A stretch of 64,000 nt of DNA from Ehretia macrophylla (lineage: Eukaryota; Streptophyta; Magnoliopsida; Boraginales; Ehretiaceae): the NCBI GenBank assembly GCA_037974665.1, contig CM075770.1, positions 8,010,501 through 8,074,500 of the forward strand. The letters are read 5' to 3'. Shown here in pieces: positions 48,501 through 60,288 of this stretch; the first letter of the stretch is position 1; each line of letters begins with the position of its first letter. Under the pieces are notes generated by a model. It did not search any database. It saw only the letters and a program-made list of their open reading frames with translations, and had not been told where the DNA came from. The translations under genes and the position numbers were made by a program.

Positions 48501-51500
48501 TTCGAACTGAACATGCCCTATGCTTCTACTGTTCTGCCATCATTTTCCCCCTCATAGTTGCTCAAGAGAGCCTATGTGGTCATACATTTATTGTAGGATC
48601 CGTTTTTTCCTTAGATCCCAACTGAACGAAGTTGATTATTGACAACATTAAAATGAGCACTTTATGCGGTCATACATTTATTGTAGGATCCCGTTTTTCC
48701 TTAGATCCCAACTGAACGAAGTTGATTATTGATAACATTAAAATGAGCACTTTATCTCTACCAACCTGTTCCATAAATCAAGTCCAAATCCTCAACTTTT
48801 GAATAAGCACTAACTACTGCCAGCTGTCATTTTTGTCTAATTTGAAGGGATCAATGACAAAAATGTTTCATCAAGGAGAGACACAGATAACAACTATAGA
48901 GACCTAAGTTAGAATGGTATATGTTAGTTAACAGCTAGGAAACATAAAATAGATAAGATGAATGAGAAATTTACAAGATAGAAGGAAAAACAATTCTACT
49001 TTCTTTTATGTTTATCAAGACAGAAATAACAACATACAAACCAAAGTTAGAATAGTTTATGTTAATTAACAACTAGGAGACGTAATAGGATCATAAATTC
49101 GCTGCAATGGCATCATTATCAGAAGAAAATGTATTAATACAAGTTTACTCTCGTTTTTGTTTGTCCAGACTTCCCCATTACCTCACTTGCAAGGAAATAA
49201 TTTAGATTATAGAAACGACCATGCATAAAATGTGCTTGCATACCGGAGACTGAACCATTTTGCAGTGCACAATGGATCTATATGTTAAGAATGGACAATT
49301 CTCAAAATTAACAATCAGGATAACCCAACGGAGATATGACATTATATGCAGTGACAATCCTCAAGAGAACACAAACAGAATCAAATAAGTAAAATGCTCA
49401 TCTCTTTAGTCGGAGAAATGCTTACTTTGATAAGCCTGCAAATAAGCCATCTTCCCCACCTTCATTATAATATACAAGAGACTTTTTTCCATGCATCACA
49501 CCATAGGGCGAGCGCACAACTTTCCCTGCGAAATGATAACTTAAATTACAAGCTTATAAGCCTAACTAATCCAGAGACCATTCAATGCTAACCAAGGAAG
49601 AAATAAAACCTTGTGAAACATTAGATAACATTTATTCTCTTTCCCTCGGTGTCTAGACAAACTTAATGGAGACAAGTTGAAAATTCACATGTTTAAGAGA
49701 GAAAAATATAATATGGCTACGAGCTAGGATTTGTAATACGATAAATACTGAGAACTTTATCCAATTTTCCATGTTCTATGCAAGCTAAGCCACTCGTGTA
49801 GGGAATATGAGAGCTACAGTCAAACATTGTGGTTTGAGAGAATTTGTAGAGTATCTATATACAAATTAAAAGTAGATGTAATGCAAGACCAGTATTTGTG
49901 TGCACAAGAATTCTAATGTTCACACAAAAGAAACCATTCCAGCATCAGTATCAACCACATTTAATTGGTACCAATAATATAAAAGTTATACTATATGATA
50001 TAAGTAGAAACATATATATACACGTGTGTATACACAAAAGTTTCTAAATCACAATATTGTGGCAAAGGGGTTCTAATTGAAGAAAACCACTAAGTGAAGA
50101 AAAACTACTGCCTTCTATTCCATAATAACAGGAATCACAGGAGGCATGAGAATCTATAGTCCCTCACCTAGTGACTGGGAGTTGGTGTAGTTAATATATT
50201 TACTTGGGGTGGTTTAAATTACTACATATAGACCAGAAACGACATTTGTTATGTCAATGACACAGGGATATTAAATGAACGGAATTGGGATATAATGCTA
50301 AATTAGAATAAAGTTCCAACTTTCTTTAAGACATGCAGCGATATTGCTTGACATTTCCGTAAATCACATTTGCCAAATAAGGGAAAAGATTAGAAACATT
50401 TGTTTTAGTAGGATCACCTTTCATCTAAACTCTTTCTTTCTTCTCATTTATGAATAAAACACATTTTGCTGGCGTAGAAAAACAAAACAAAACAAAAAAA
50501 AAACAAAAAAAACAAACAAACAAACAAACAAACAAACTTTTCCCTCATCAGAAGGAAGGACAGAGAGGTTGAAAAGCCGTTGCAAAGTGAAGTTTTATTG
50601 CTTTTACTACGTAGAGATTAAAAACAGGTTTCTATTCTCGTGCTCCTTGACATTCTATGTTGTAATCATGCCTCATAAAGTGAGGTGTTAATACTCGCAT
50701 ACTAAAAGTTTAAACAGAAAAAGGTCAAGCCAAGAGTTTGAGAATGCCTAAAAGAATGATTTTCGAATTCTTTAAATAGGATTCCAAATTTCATTAGATT
50801 TCTAAGGAGTGCAACGATTCAACATCTTCACTAACCCCATCAGGCAAGTGGAGTAGAATCAATCAAGCGGCATACCTTGAATCTAGCCTACAATCCTTTC
50901 TTTCTTCTTTCAATTGATAGTTAGCGCATATCTTGTTCAAGAAAAAAACTCTTTCTTTTGGTGAATATCCGAATACCCAAAAATTACAGCTAAAGATGAA
51001 TGCTCGGATTCGTAGATTGTACGAGGTTCAAATCAAAACCACAATGAAAGACATTTGATCCCAGAATTAGCTCTATCCCACCTCCAGAGCACGTTTATGC
51101 AGAATGCAAGCACAAGAAGCAAGGGAAAATTCTTCTTTATATGAAGCAAGCTCTGGACTGAATTTTGTTAGTTTTAAGAGAGAGAACTTGTGTATATTTG
51201 TTTTCATTAAGCTGCTGGATAAGTTAGCTAGTCATTGTTATAGTTCTAGGCCTCAACGATATTTTGGTCATTGTATTACATGAAAATTGGTAAAAATGAC
51301 CAGTCAGGTCAGTGGGCCAGTAGTTGATAATTTATTGTTATTAGTCTTAAGTAGGAGACCTAGTATCTAACAAGAGTTTAGTTCCCTAATTGCAATAGGT
51401 TTCTTCAGAATATCAAATCATGTATCCTATTATGCACAGAGGATGCATGTGCAGCTACTTCAGTTGTGGCATCTCAACTGCTAAAAAAGAGATGGGCAGA

Positions 51501-53680
51501 TCACTCATTTGTTGACAGTCACAATGACTGAGGAATATTTTGATCCCATATTGGATTGGTCTGTGACAGCAACAATGAGGCTTGATTCTGGAAAATTTTG
51601 GGGTCTTGTGGGGCCAACTAGTGATACCCTTTCACCACAACCACTCCGCGATTACGGAAGAGAGGCTTTAAACCAGGGGAAGGGATGATAGTTTTTTGAG
51701 ATATGAATTGGAGGAAATGGACGATATGATCTTTGGCACAGATTGCAATAACAAGAAACAATTTCGGGGAGTTCGTGGGGGTATTTATTGGCCCAAATGA
51801 AGATGAAACAAAAAAGTTAATTATGTGTATTGTGAGCAGTTAGGGCGTGATAAAGAAAAGACTTAAAACAAATGCAAAGGCTTAAACTTACATGGTAAAG
51901 TACCAAAAAACCGCCTATGTTAGTAGAAATACAACAACAATGATTGAGACGATCTAATAGCAGAACATTCTGTTTAGATGAATAGGATAGCATTTATCCA
52001 CTTGAATAATGCTCACCTCCAAATGCCTCACCAATGCACTGCAGTCCCATGCAAACTCCAAACAATGGTATGGTAGGCCCTAGCTCTAACACGGTTTGCA
52101 ATGATATTCCAGAATCTTGGGGTGCACCTAATCTCAAGTCAAAAAAAAATTCAGAATGAAAAACACTTTATTAGCATACCAAAAACCAAACACCACAAAA
52201 AGAATAACCGAGAAAGAGTATATATATTTTATTAATATACACATACTAATTTACATATATGTATGTATACATATATGAAAAAGTTCAGAACCACCTGGTC
52301 CTGGTGATATCAAAATTCCTCTTGGATTTTTCCTACAAAAGAATTGTAACAAGAAAATCACACTTATTATCCTTTTACCAATCAGAAAACAATTATGCTA
52401 GACCAGTTTTGTCATAGAAACAGAGCAAGCAAGCAAGTACGACACACATCACGGGACATATTTCATGTTGTATATTGTGCTACAAAAGTTGTTCCTTACT
52501 CTTGCATCATTTATTTCTAGTCCAAATCAATTAAGGAATTTATATGCTCACTGATATTCATACATGAAGCAAACTGGCAATAATATTAACTGTAGCTATT
52601 CTTATTAAATTATTAGACCAAAGTTCACCAAGTTATGCATGGTGCACCATCATAAACAGCATTGATACAGTAACAAGAAAATCAGAGCTTATTCTTTTAC
52701 TAATCTAAATGATCAGAAAATGATTATGCGAGAGCAGTTCTCTCATAGAAACAGAGCAAGCAAGCACAGCGCAGAAGACGGGATTTATTCAGGTTCTACA
52801 TCGTGCTGCAAATGTTGTACTTGCTCTTGCATCATAATTTCTAATGAGAAAAAAGAGCAAGCAAGCATCATACAATTCAAAAACAGAGCAAGCATCATAC
52901 AATTCACAAAACAGAGCAAGCACCATACGCTTACCCTTCTCCTATCGAAATAAGCGTGCAAGCAAGCATCACAAAATTCACAGAACGCATTCCAGGTTGT
53001 ACCTTGTGTTACAAAAGTTGTACCTTACTTTTGCATCGTTATCAATTCATAAATACTCCAACTCACATTCATATATAAAGCAAAAAAGGCACTACCATTT
53101 AATCGCAGCTATTCTCATTAAATTACTATATCAAAGTACACCAAATTATGCACGGCGTACCACCGCCATCGCCATCAACATTGTACACCGTGCTTAAACA
53201 GTTGTACCATTGCAAATAATAAGATTCTTACTTCTTCAATTGGGCAACAGTAAGCTCGTCATTGCGGTACACCTCAAAGTTGCATCCGAGCTCTCCCATA
53301 TACTTCACATATAAATAATTAAAATAAAAAAATTTTCAGAAAAATATATATATAAAATGTCGAAAACACGTAAATAAAATAAAAAATGAAATTGAATTAT
53401 TAAAAAAAAAAAAGGTGACCTGGCAAAGGTTGTAAGTGAAGCTGTCGTAATTATCGATAACGACGATGGGGTTTTTAGTCTTTGCAGAAGAGTTCTCGAT
53501 TGGGGACAGGGATGTGGAGGTCTTTTGGGAGGTTGCGAGGGGTACTTTTGGAAATGCACCATTATTAGTCTTCAAGCAGTTTTTGTTATTGTTGTTGTTG
53601 ATGAAGAATTGTTTTGATAAATGAGGAATCTTGTTGTGGTGGTGGTGCCGAGTGGAAGGTGGAGTTGAAAGGCTCGCCAT
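45520..53680 (-). CDS. ASB: anthranilate synthase beta subunit (glutamine amidotransferase), plastid
   Basis: Glutaminase subunit that supplies ammonia to the alpha subunit, which turns chorismate into anthranilate, the first step of tryptophan synthesis in plastids. Coding exons: 53680-53420, 53302-53232, 52332-52295, 52127-52017, 49525-49426, 47755-47620, 45624-45520. They join in frame to 273 residues, close to the known plant proteins (about 275). The first ~70 residues are Ser/Thr/Asn-rich, as in a transit peptide. The domain starts at PIVVIDNYDSFTYNLCQ. The class I amidotransferase triad is C149 (FGVCMGLQ), H244 and E246 (VQFHPES). ISPGPGAPQDSG forms the oxyanion region. Introns 4-6 are 2.5, 1.7 and 2.0 kb and hold repeats but no gene. 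A 5'UTR intron precedes the start codon. Confidence 0.96.
46304..46655. repeat. 26-bp direct repeat inside ASB intron 6
   Basis: AATGTGACATCAAACATGAA plus CCTATT occurs at 46304-46329 and 46630-46655, 326 bp apart. The meaning is unknown. It could mark a small insertion or a local duplication. Confidence 0.8.
48573..48752. repeat. 90-bp tandem duplication inside ASB intron 5
   Basis: Two adjacent copies containing GGTCATACATTTATTGTAGG and AACTGAACGAAGTTGATTAT differ at only a few positions, so the duplication is recent. Confidence 0.9.
50479..50537. repeat. (AAAC)n-like tract inside ASB intron 4
   Basis: Irregular AAAAC and A-run repeats followed by a regular CAAA run, in a 2.5-kb intron. 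Confidence 0.85.
52347..53215. repeat. diverged ~320-bp tandem repeats inside ASB intron 2
   Basis: AACAAGAAAATCA followed by CAT..AGAAACAGAGCAAGCAAGCA, GCTACAAAAGTTGTTCCTTA and TAGCTATTCTTATTAAATTA recurs from about 52347 and about 52673. A third partial unit starts near 52980. A nested ~30-bp repeat (ACAGAGCAAGCATCATACAA) fills 52850-52985. Confidence 0.75.
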
Positions 53681-55228
53681 TGGATGTGTGTCCTTTATGA
53701 TTCTGGAGAGTGAAAAAATGTAACAAAAGAAATTAGAAAAACTAAAGTTAATCCTTCAAAGTAACAGAAGAACTAAATTTGGAAGCCAGAAATACGTTAC
53801 TAAAGCATAGGTATTGATCCTAGCAACTTGAGGATATTATCAAACTATTTCTTCTACTTAATGCATAATTACTTAAACATATAACTTAAACATCCCTGAT
53901 TTTTTAATGGAATATTTCACAACCTTGGCACGAGCTCCTTTCCCGTTCTTCCTCAAACTGACAGCTTCTCAAATTAGCAAAAATCCTAAAAACGACTAAT
54001 GCTAAACAGTAAGCATCATCTATCCAGATATAAAAGTAATCATGTATCCATATGTAAAAGTATACATAGACAAATGCACAAAATATTTATATATATCAGA
54101 GTAATTTTTTATAAATTAAATATACACATACACAAGCACAGAGACACACACAATCACACATATGTACACACTGGAAATTATCTCAAAAACAATTTAAAAA
54201 CTTCATATGAAGCTAATGAACCAAGGTTATAGCTTTTCTGTTACCCTCTTGAAAACTCTTCAACCAAAACCAGTTCCACTACAAGAAACAAAAGATTTCA
54301 TCTTCATTACCATTTTAATTATCTTCTTCAACCAACACCCCCAAAAATACACAAAATTTGAACCGAAAAAAGAAATTAATACACCAAATCTTTAGCCAAA
54401 AGGCCACCAGAAGTCAGCTCCAAACTCTTCAAAAACCAAACTTTCAAAACAAGCGCAACCAAGAACACCCAAAAAGCCAAAAACTCTCTACAGCTTTTCA
54501 GATCTCGGCTTTTTAATATACAACGTTATGATTTCTCAAGTCTGAGCTCCAAAAATGCCAAAATTTGGCCCAAAACAGAACCAAAAACAAAACTCAAGAT
54601 TTGCTTTACACAATGTAGAAGAATAAAACGAAGAAGTTGGAGAATGCAAGAAAAGGGGGGAAAAAAGAAAAAAAAAAAAAAAACTACTTCAATTACAATC
54701 TGTGAAGTCCACTATGATGCTTTTCAAATCATAAACCCATTCAAATCAAAGCTTTTCACACTAAATTCACTTTTATCACTCTTTTATATCACTTTCATAC
54801 TCGTCAATTGCACGCCCTTTTATTCTAAATCGACGTACAATCTATCGCTTACTGCAACACCAATTAATACTATACAAAAAGGGTAATCTCAAATGATTTC
54901 TCTTTCAACTCCATTAAAGGGTTTAACCAAAAAAAAAAACTCCATTAAAAATTCCTAAAAACCCAGTTAAAAAGTAATAGAATCCAAGATGAGAAAAAAA
55001 AAATTTGAAGAAAAGTACTTACCGAGCTAAAGCAATGAGAGACGCTTTGATTTCTGTGTGAGAGCACCGGTTAGGAAAGGTGAAGCAAACAAATAGAAAC
55101 GTGAGGGAAAAGGTTTCTTTTGTCTGATAAAGAAGATGATGATTCCAGTTCTGCCATTGACGGCTCAGATTTGCTTTTCGATTTTTGTGCAAGATCTTGG
55201 CCGTCGGATTGAACCCGCATGACATCAT
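53681..55228 (-). promoter_or_regulatory. 5' leader of ASB with a 1.3-kb leader intron
   Basis: On the minus strand a donor GCTCG|GTAAGTAC lies at 55023/55022. A pyrimidine-rich acceptor CTCTCCAG|AATC lies at 53703/53702, 22 bases before the ATG. This predicts a leader exon ending at 55023 and an intron 55022-53703. Leader introns of this kind often raise expression of housekeeping genes. The transcription start was not located. After splicing, an upstream open frame beginning at 55228 would join the main frame without a stop. Confidence 0.65.
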
Positions 55229-55677
55229 ATTCCACTAACACAAATTAATGGCATTATGGTCATCAATTAAAAACGGACAAAATTAACTAATCAGATTCCA
55301 CTCGCAAAAATCAATTAGAAGAAGGGCATTATAGTCATAAAAAGAAAAGTACAAACTTTTTAGCACATAATACAATATCTTTAATGTATTAGGCCACCTA
55401 AAAACGTGCCTGTCTTAACAACTTTGTCCATGGGTTGGGTATTGGGAAATTGGGGATTGCCGTGGCTTGGGAGTGGGTTAGATTTTTTTGTTTTTTGTTT
55501 TTTTCCTTGTATTTAAACATTGAAAAACTAAAATGTCGCTCAAGTTAATAGATATTTTAACAGAGTTATGATTCATGGGGAAATTTGAATAAATCAAAAA
55601 ACACATGGGGTGTTTGAGATTTAAAGCTGAACTCATGAGGGGATTTTTGACATTCTCTCGTTAAGATATATACTCAT

Positions 55678-56030
55678 TTAGAGACTCTAAATTTATAAAC
55701 TTTATAAATTTGGGTGTTTCAAGTCTATTTTTAGAGCTTTAAGCTTAAAAAGTAATATTATTCATGATAAAAGTACGTGAGAAATACGTGAAGTCCATTA
55801 CTTTTTTGCTTAAAATGTGTCAAAATAAAACTCCAATCTAAATTTTGGGCTCTAAATTTGTTGAACAAAATAGAGCTCAAGCTCTATTTTGACATCTTTT
55901 AAATCAAAAGTAGTGGACTCCACGTATTTTTTATTATGAATAATGTTACTTTTTAGGTTTGGAGACTCTAAAAATAAGTTTGAAACACCTAAATTTAAAA
56001 AATCTCTAAATTTAGAACCTCCATTAAAAA
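55678..56030. mobile_element. foldback MITE A
   Basis: Left arm (TTTAGAGACTCTAAATTTAT ..) and right arm (AAATCTCTAAATTTAGAA at 55999-56016) are inverted along about 150 bp, including the internal AAAAGTAAT..ATTCAT..AC pattern. The family resembles the elements at 58926 and 59284. Confidence 0.7.
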
Positions 56031-57229
56031 TTGTCTAAGTCTACTGCTTTTTTCACCTTACTCACCTAAGTTTGTCATTGGACAACCGCTAATATGAAGG
56101 ATGAGTTTGAACCTTCGACCTGCATTATATATTCTTAAATATATTATCAATTTAACTTAGGACACTTATGAAATTAGAACCATCTGAAGTGCAGATGAGT
56201 CCATTGAGATACATTTTCATGTGGTATCTGCCACCCATCTTTTGGATAATAGAATATTCCTAATTATTGATGAATATTATATCTTATTGTGAATATTAAA
56301 TAATATTTAATTACTTGAGTACAATTTCATATTTCAAGCAAGTAAAGTTCATGTTTTCTCAACAAATCTATTTATATTACATGGAACCTCAATAAGTAGA
56401 TCTTACACTAGTTGAACTTTTTTTATTGTACAATTTTTGGTTCTAAATGAAATAGTCACTTGTTTGCCTAACCAAAAAATGTTAATGTTTTCATGGAGAG
56501 ATAAAATCATAATAAAACAATACATCATGCGTGATGTAAATGAAAATTAAAAAAAATAATAATATGAATTAGTCGGAATAAATATAATTTTGGGACATTG
56601 GCATGAGATAGAGAGGAAAGGGCAAGAGTTTGAAACACAACACAATCGATTAACAAAAATAATGATCTATCTAGAAATAACTATGACAAACAAAATGAGG
56701 CTATCTGTGTTTGTTCTTTCGTTATTCGGGACAAAGAATTGACTAAGAAAAACATGATTTTTGTGCACCAAGGTTTGAGTTTATTCTCAATTATAATAGT
56801 GACATGAGAAAGATTTATCTTTTTTTTTTTTTTTGGTTATAATCAAAACACAAGAAAGGTGTTAAAACTATTTAATAATTAATTGTTAATAGTAACAATA
56901 CAAGAATGGATACAAACCAATTAATAATTGACCAATAAAACATGCTATCGAGCAGTAGCAGAACTAGGGAGGGGTCAACGAGGGCCCCAACCCTTAAATT
57001 TTTTTTTTAAAATTTATGTAGTATCGTTAAAAAAAAAATTATTATTATTAAAAAAATTAATGTAGTATCATTAAAAAATATTATTGATCCCCCTTAATTT
57101 TTTTTCCTGTCATAAATTTTATTTTTTGAATCTTACTCTCCCAATTTTAAACTCTTAATTATGTCCCTACAATCGAGCCAAATTGACGAATAATAACTAA
57201 GCACATACTAATGGATAGTAAATAGAATT

Positions 57230-57627
57230 GGATAAATTTCACACTTACTCCCTATTGTTTGTAATTTTTTCAAGTTGGTCCTTAATATTTTTAAAAAGTT
57301 ATACTAATCCCTAATATTTATAAAGTGATTCAAAATAGTCCATATTGTTTAAAACTAGACAATTTAGTTCTTATTATTTCCCATAAAATTTTATTTAATC
57401 CCCAAATAGGGATCACATGTATGGATTGAATTAAATTTTTTTAAGAAACAATAGGGACTAAATTAATTTTTTTTTAAATAATAAGGATCAAATTAGCTAA
57501 ATTTGAATAATATAGACTATTTTGAATAACTTTTGTAAATATAAGGGACCTCTCTGAATCTTTTAAAATATTAGAAATTATATTAAAAATATATATAAAC
57601 AATAGCGATTAAGTGTGAAATTTACCC
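57230..57627. mobile_element. foldback MITE B
   Basis: Ends GGATAAATTTCACACTTA and, in reverse complement, GGGTAAATTTCACACTTA. The arms are inverted through CCCTATTGTTT phrases. An AAATAGAA direct repeat flanks both sides, consistent with a target duplication of 8-10 bp. Confidence 0.75.
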
Positions 57628-57931
57628 AAATAGAAATTAACGACTAAGCACATATGAATAGATATTAAATAGAAAATAATTAGACTTGTCTAAATAATTT
57701 ACGCTTATGCATATCGTATCTACAACAAAATAAATAAAGGGAAATGGAAAAAAGAAAAAACAAGCTTCTCGCAATCTATCTTGTGATAAAAATATAACTT
57801 TGCTTCAATAGACCAAAACTTTTATCTCCAGGTTTCGTAGAACATTAACTATTTGTGCTCTTACTTTCGAGCGGATTTATGCTTTGTGTTGATAAAGATT
57901 GAAAAAGATCATTATTATATATATTATTATA

Positions 57932-58334
57932 AGGGTAAATTTCACACTTAATTCTCATTGTTTACATTTTTTTTTAATATAATCTTTAATATTTTAAAAA
58001 GATTCATAGTGATCTTTAATATTTATAAAAATTATTTAAAATGGTCTCTATTGTTTAAACTTAGCAAATTTGATCTTTATTATTTTCAAAAAAAATAATT
58101 TAATCTCTATTATTTTTCTTTAAAAATTTAATTAAGTCCTTACACGTGATCTCTATTTAGAGACTAAATTAAATTTTATGAAAAATAATAGAGACTAAAT
58201 TAGTTAATTTTTAATAATATAGATTAATTTGAATCACTGTATAAATATTGGAGACTAATATAATTTTTTTAGAACATAAAAAACTAATTTGAAAAAAATT
58301 ACAAATAATAGGGACTAAGTGGGAAATTTACCCT
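57932..58334. mobile_element. foldback MITE C
   Basis: Ends AGGGTAAATTTCACACTTA and, in reverse complement, AGGGTAAATTTCCCACTTA, with inverted arms throughout. Same family as the element at 57230, about 300 bp away. A TATTATA string flanks both sides. Confidence 0.75.
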
Positions 58335-58925
58335 TATTATAACTTATTGATTTGATGGAACTTGACAAAACCCGAATGTCGGACGCAAAATGACTTTTAC
58401 AAAGTGAGCTTAATATACATGTGGACCATACCTAAGTGTTGCATCGAGCTATCGATTAAAAATTTAATTAGAAGAAAAAAAATTATTTACCAAATTATTT
58501 TTTTCTGCGTACGTAGTTAGAAGGAATTGTTTCTTTCAATCTTGCCTGTTGCATAAAAATAAGGATTGATAAAGTTCAATCATCTCATAGGGTCTGGATC
58601 CATTTTTTAAACAAAATTATTTATTTCTAAGATAAAGTAAATTATAGGCCATTGGATTTGACTATTTTAAAAATAAATCATTAAATTTGGACTAATAAAC
58701 TAACAAAGCCCATTTTATTTACAAAAGAAGTGTTTAAAATATATTTTAAAATAAATGAGTGAGATTTAAAAAAATTAAATCTAATAACCTGTAATTCACC
58801 TCATCTTAAAAATAAAATAAAAAAAAGAGAAAATCCTTCACCCATCTATTTTAATTTGAACAAAAAAACACTATTAATTCTTTCATTCTAAGTGAGAGCT
58901 ACTACAATAGTTAAAGTTTCCAATA

Positions 58926-59261
58926 GTTATCTCTAATGGGGCCTTTAAAATACAAATTTTTTAAAATTTAGATATTTTTAGAGACTCAAGTCTCTAAAAA
59001 ATATTATTAATAATTTAAATATATATGGGGACCACCACTTTTGCTTACTTTTAAGTCAAAATAGAGTATCAGTCTCAATTTTGGGTTTCAAATTTGTTGA
59101 ATAAAATAGAGACTGAAATTCTATTTTGACTTAAAAGTTGACAAAAGTGGTAAATCTCATGTATATTTAAATAATTAATAATATTTTTTAGAGATTGAGG
59201 TCTTTAAAAATATTCAATTTTAAAAAAAAATGTATTTTGAAGACTCCATTGGAGATGTTCA
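58926..59261. mobile_element. foldback MITE D
   Basis: TTATCTCTAATGGGGCCTTT at the left pairs with CTCCATTGGAGATG at the right. The arms contain AATAGAG..CTATTTTGACTT and TTAATAATTTAAATATAT phrases in inverted order. Confidence 0.7.
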
Positions 59262-59283
59262 ATTTTACTCATAAGGGTATCGT

Positions 59284-59675
59284 TAGTAGGAGTCTCTAAA
59301 ATGTAAAACTTTCTAAATTTGAAAATTTTTAGAGACCCAATTTTTAAAAAATATTATTAATGATTTAAATATATATGGGATCCACCACTTTTCACAATTT
59401 TTGAGACAAAAATAGAGACTCTGTCTCTATTTTGGTCTTTAATATTTTGCCTCAAAAGTTGTAAAAAGTGGTAGGTCTCATGTATATTTAAATCATTAAT
59501 AATATTTTTTTGAGACTAAATCTCTAAAAATTTTCAAATTTAGAAAGTTTTACATTTTAGAGACCTCTACCTATATATATTTAAATTATTAATGATATTT
59601 TTTAGAAATTGGGTCTCTAAATCTCTAAAAATTTTTAAATTTATAAAAGTTTACATTTTAGAGATCTCTACTAAA
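59284..59675. mobile_element. foldback MITE E with duplicated right arm
   Basis: AGTCTCTAAAATGTAAAACT at 59291 pairs with AGTTTTACATTTTAGAGACC near 59545-59564, a near-perfect hairpin. A further copy of the right arm follows (59569-59675, ending TACATTTTAGAGATCTCTAC). Confidence 0.75.
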
Positions 59676-60063
59676 AATGGCCTAACAAAGATCTCCTTTA
59701 TCTTAGCAAAAACCAATCTCTTTTATCAAGAAATGAATATGTGTCTCGTTTTGTAAATTTTGACCTAAATCAAACTGAGAAACTGCATTTTTATTTTAAA
59801 CCAAGTTTCAACATCTTTACTTCTATTATTACTTCTATTATTAAATAAGGATAGAAATAGTGAGACATGTCCCAATAAACTCACCGATAACCTAAACTTT
59901 TGCCTCCATCAAACCAAAAAAGAAGTAAAAATCTCTTTTAAGTACCCTTGTTCACAATTGTAGACATTTTCTAAAGAAATCGTGATGTGGTTCTAACGAC
60001 AATAAAAACGTTAAACCTTGAGCACGTGTCTCAGTTGCCAATTTTGAAAAACAAAAAAAGAAG

Positions 60064-60068
<5 letters not shown>

Positions 60069-60106
<38 letters not shown>
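60069..60106. repeat. (CA)19 microsatellite
   Basis: Uninterrupted CA dinucleotides upstream of the CstF50 gene; likely polymorphic in length. Confidence 0.97.
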
Positions 60107-60108
<2 letters not shown>

Positions 60109-60288
60109 GAGACACCTTCGTTACTTAGTACATAGTGTACCAAGTTCGTACTTTTGAGTCCCAAATTTTCTTAATCCCAAAACAAAATAGAAAAATAATT
60201 ACTGAAAAACAAAGCAGAAAACTAAAAGATTTGTTTTTTTTTTGATTTATTAAGAATAAAATAAATAAAATTATTTAGTAGAAAAAAA

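Larger units (their letters stand above)
55229..60288. other. divergent ASB-CstF50 intergenic region
   Basis: About 5 kb with no supported gene. At least five foldback elements (entered separately) occupy much of it. The promoters of the two genes must lie at its two ends. A (CA)19 run sits about 180 bp upstream of the CstF50 start codon. Confidence 0.7.

Noticed and set aside
52844-53197. 117-residue frame rich in QASYNS repeats
   Set aside because: It is a translation of the intronic AGAGCAAGCATCATACAA tandem repeat.
59952-60164. Minus-strand CVCVCV frame
   Set aside because: It is a translation of the (CA)19 microsatellite.
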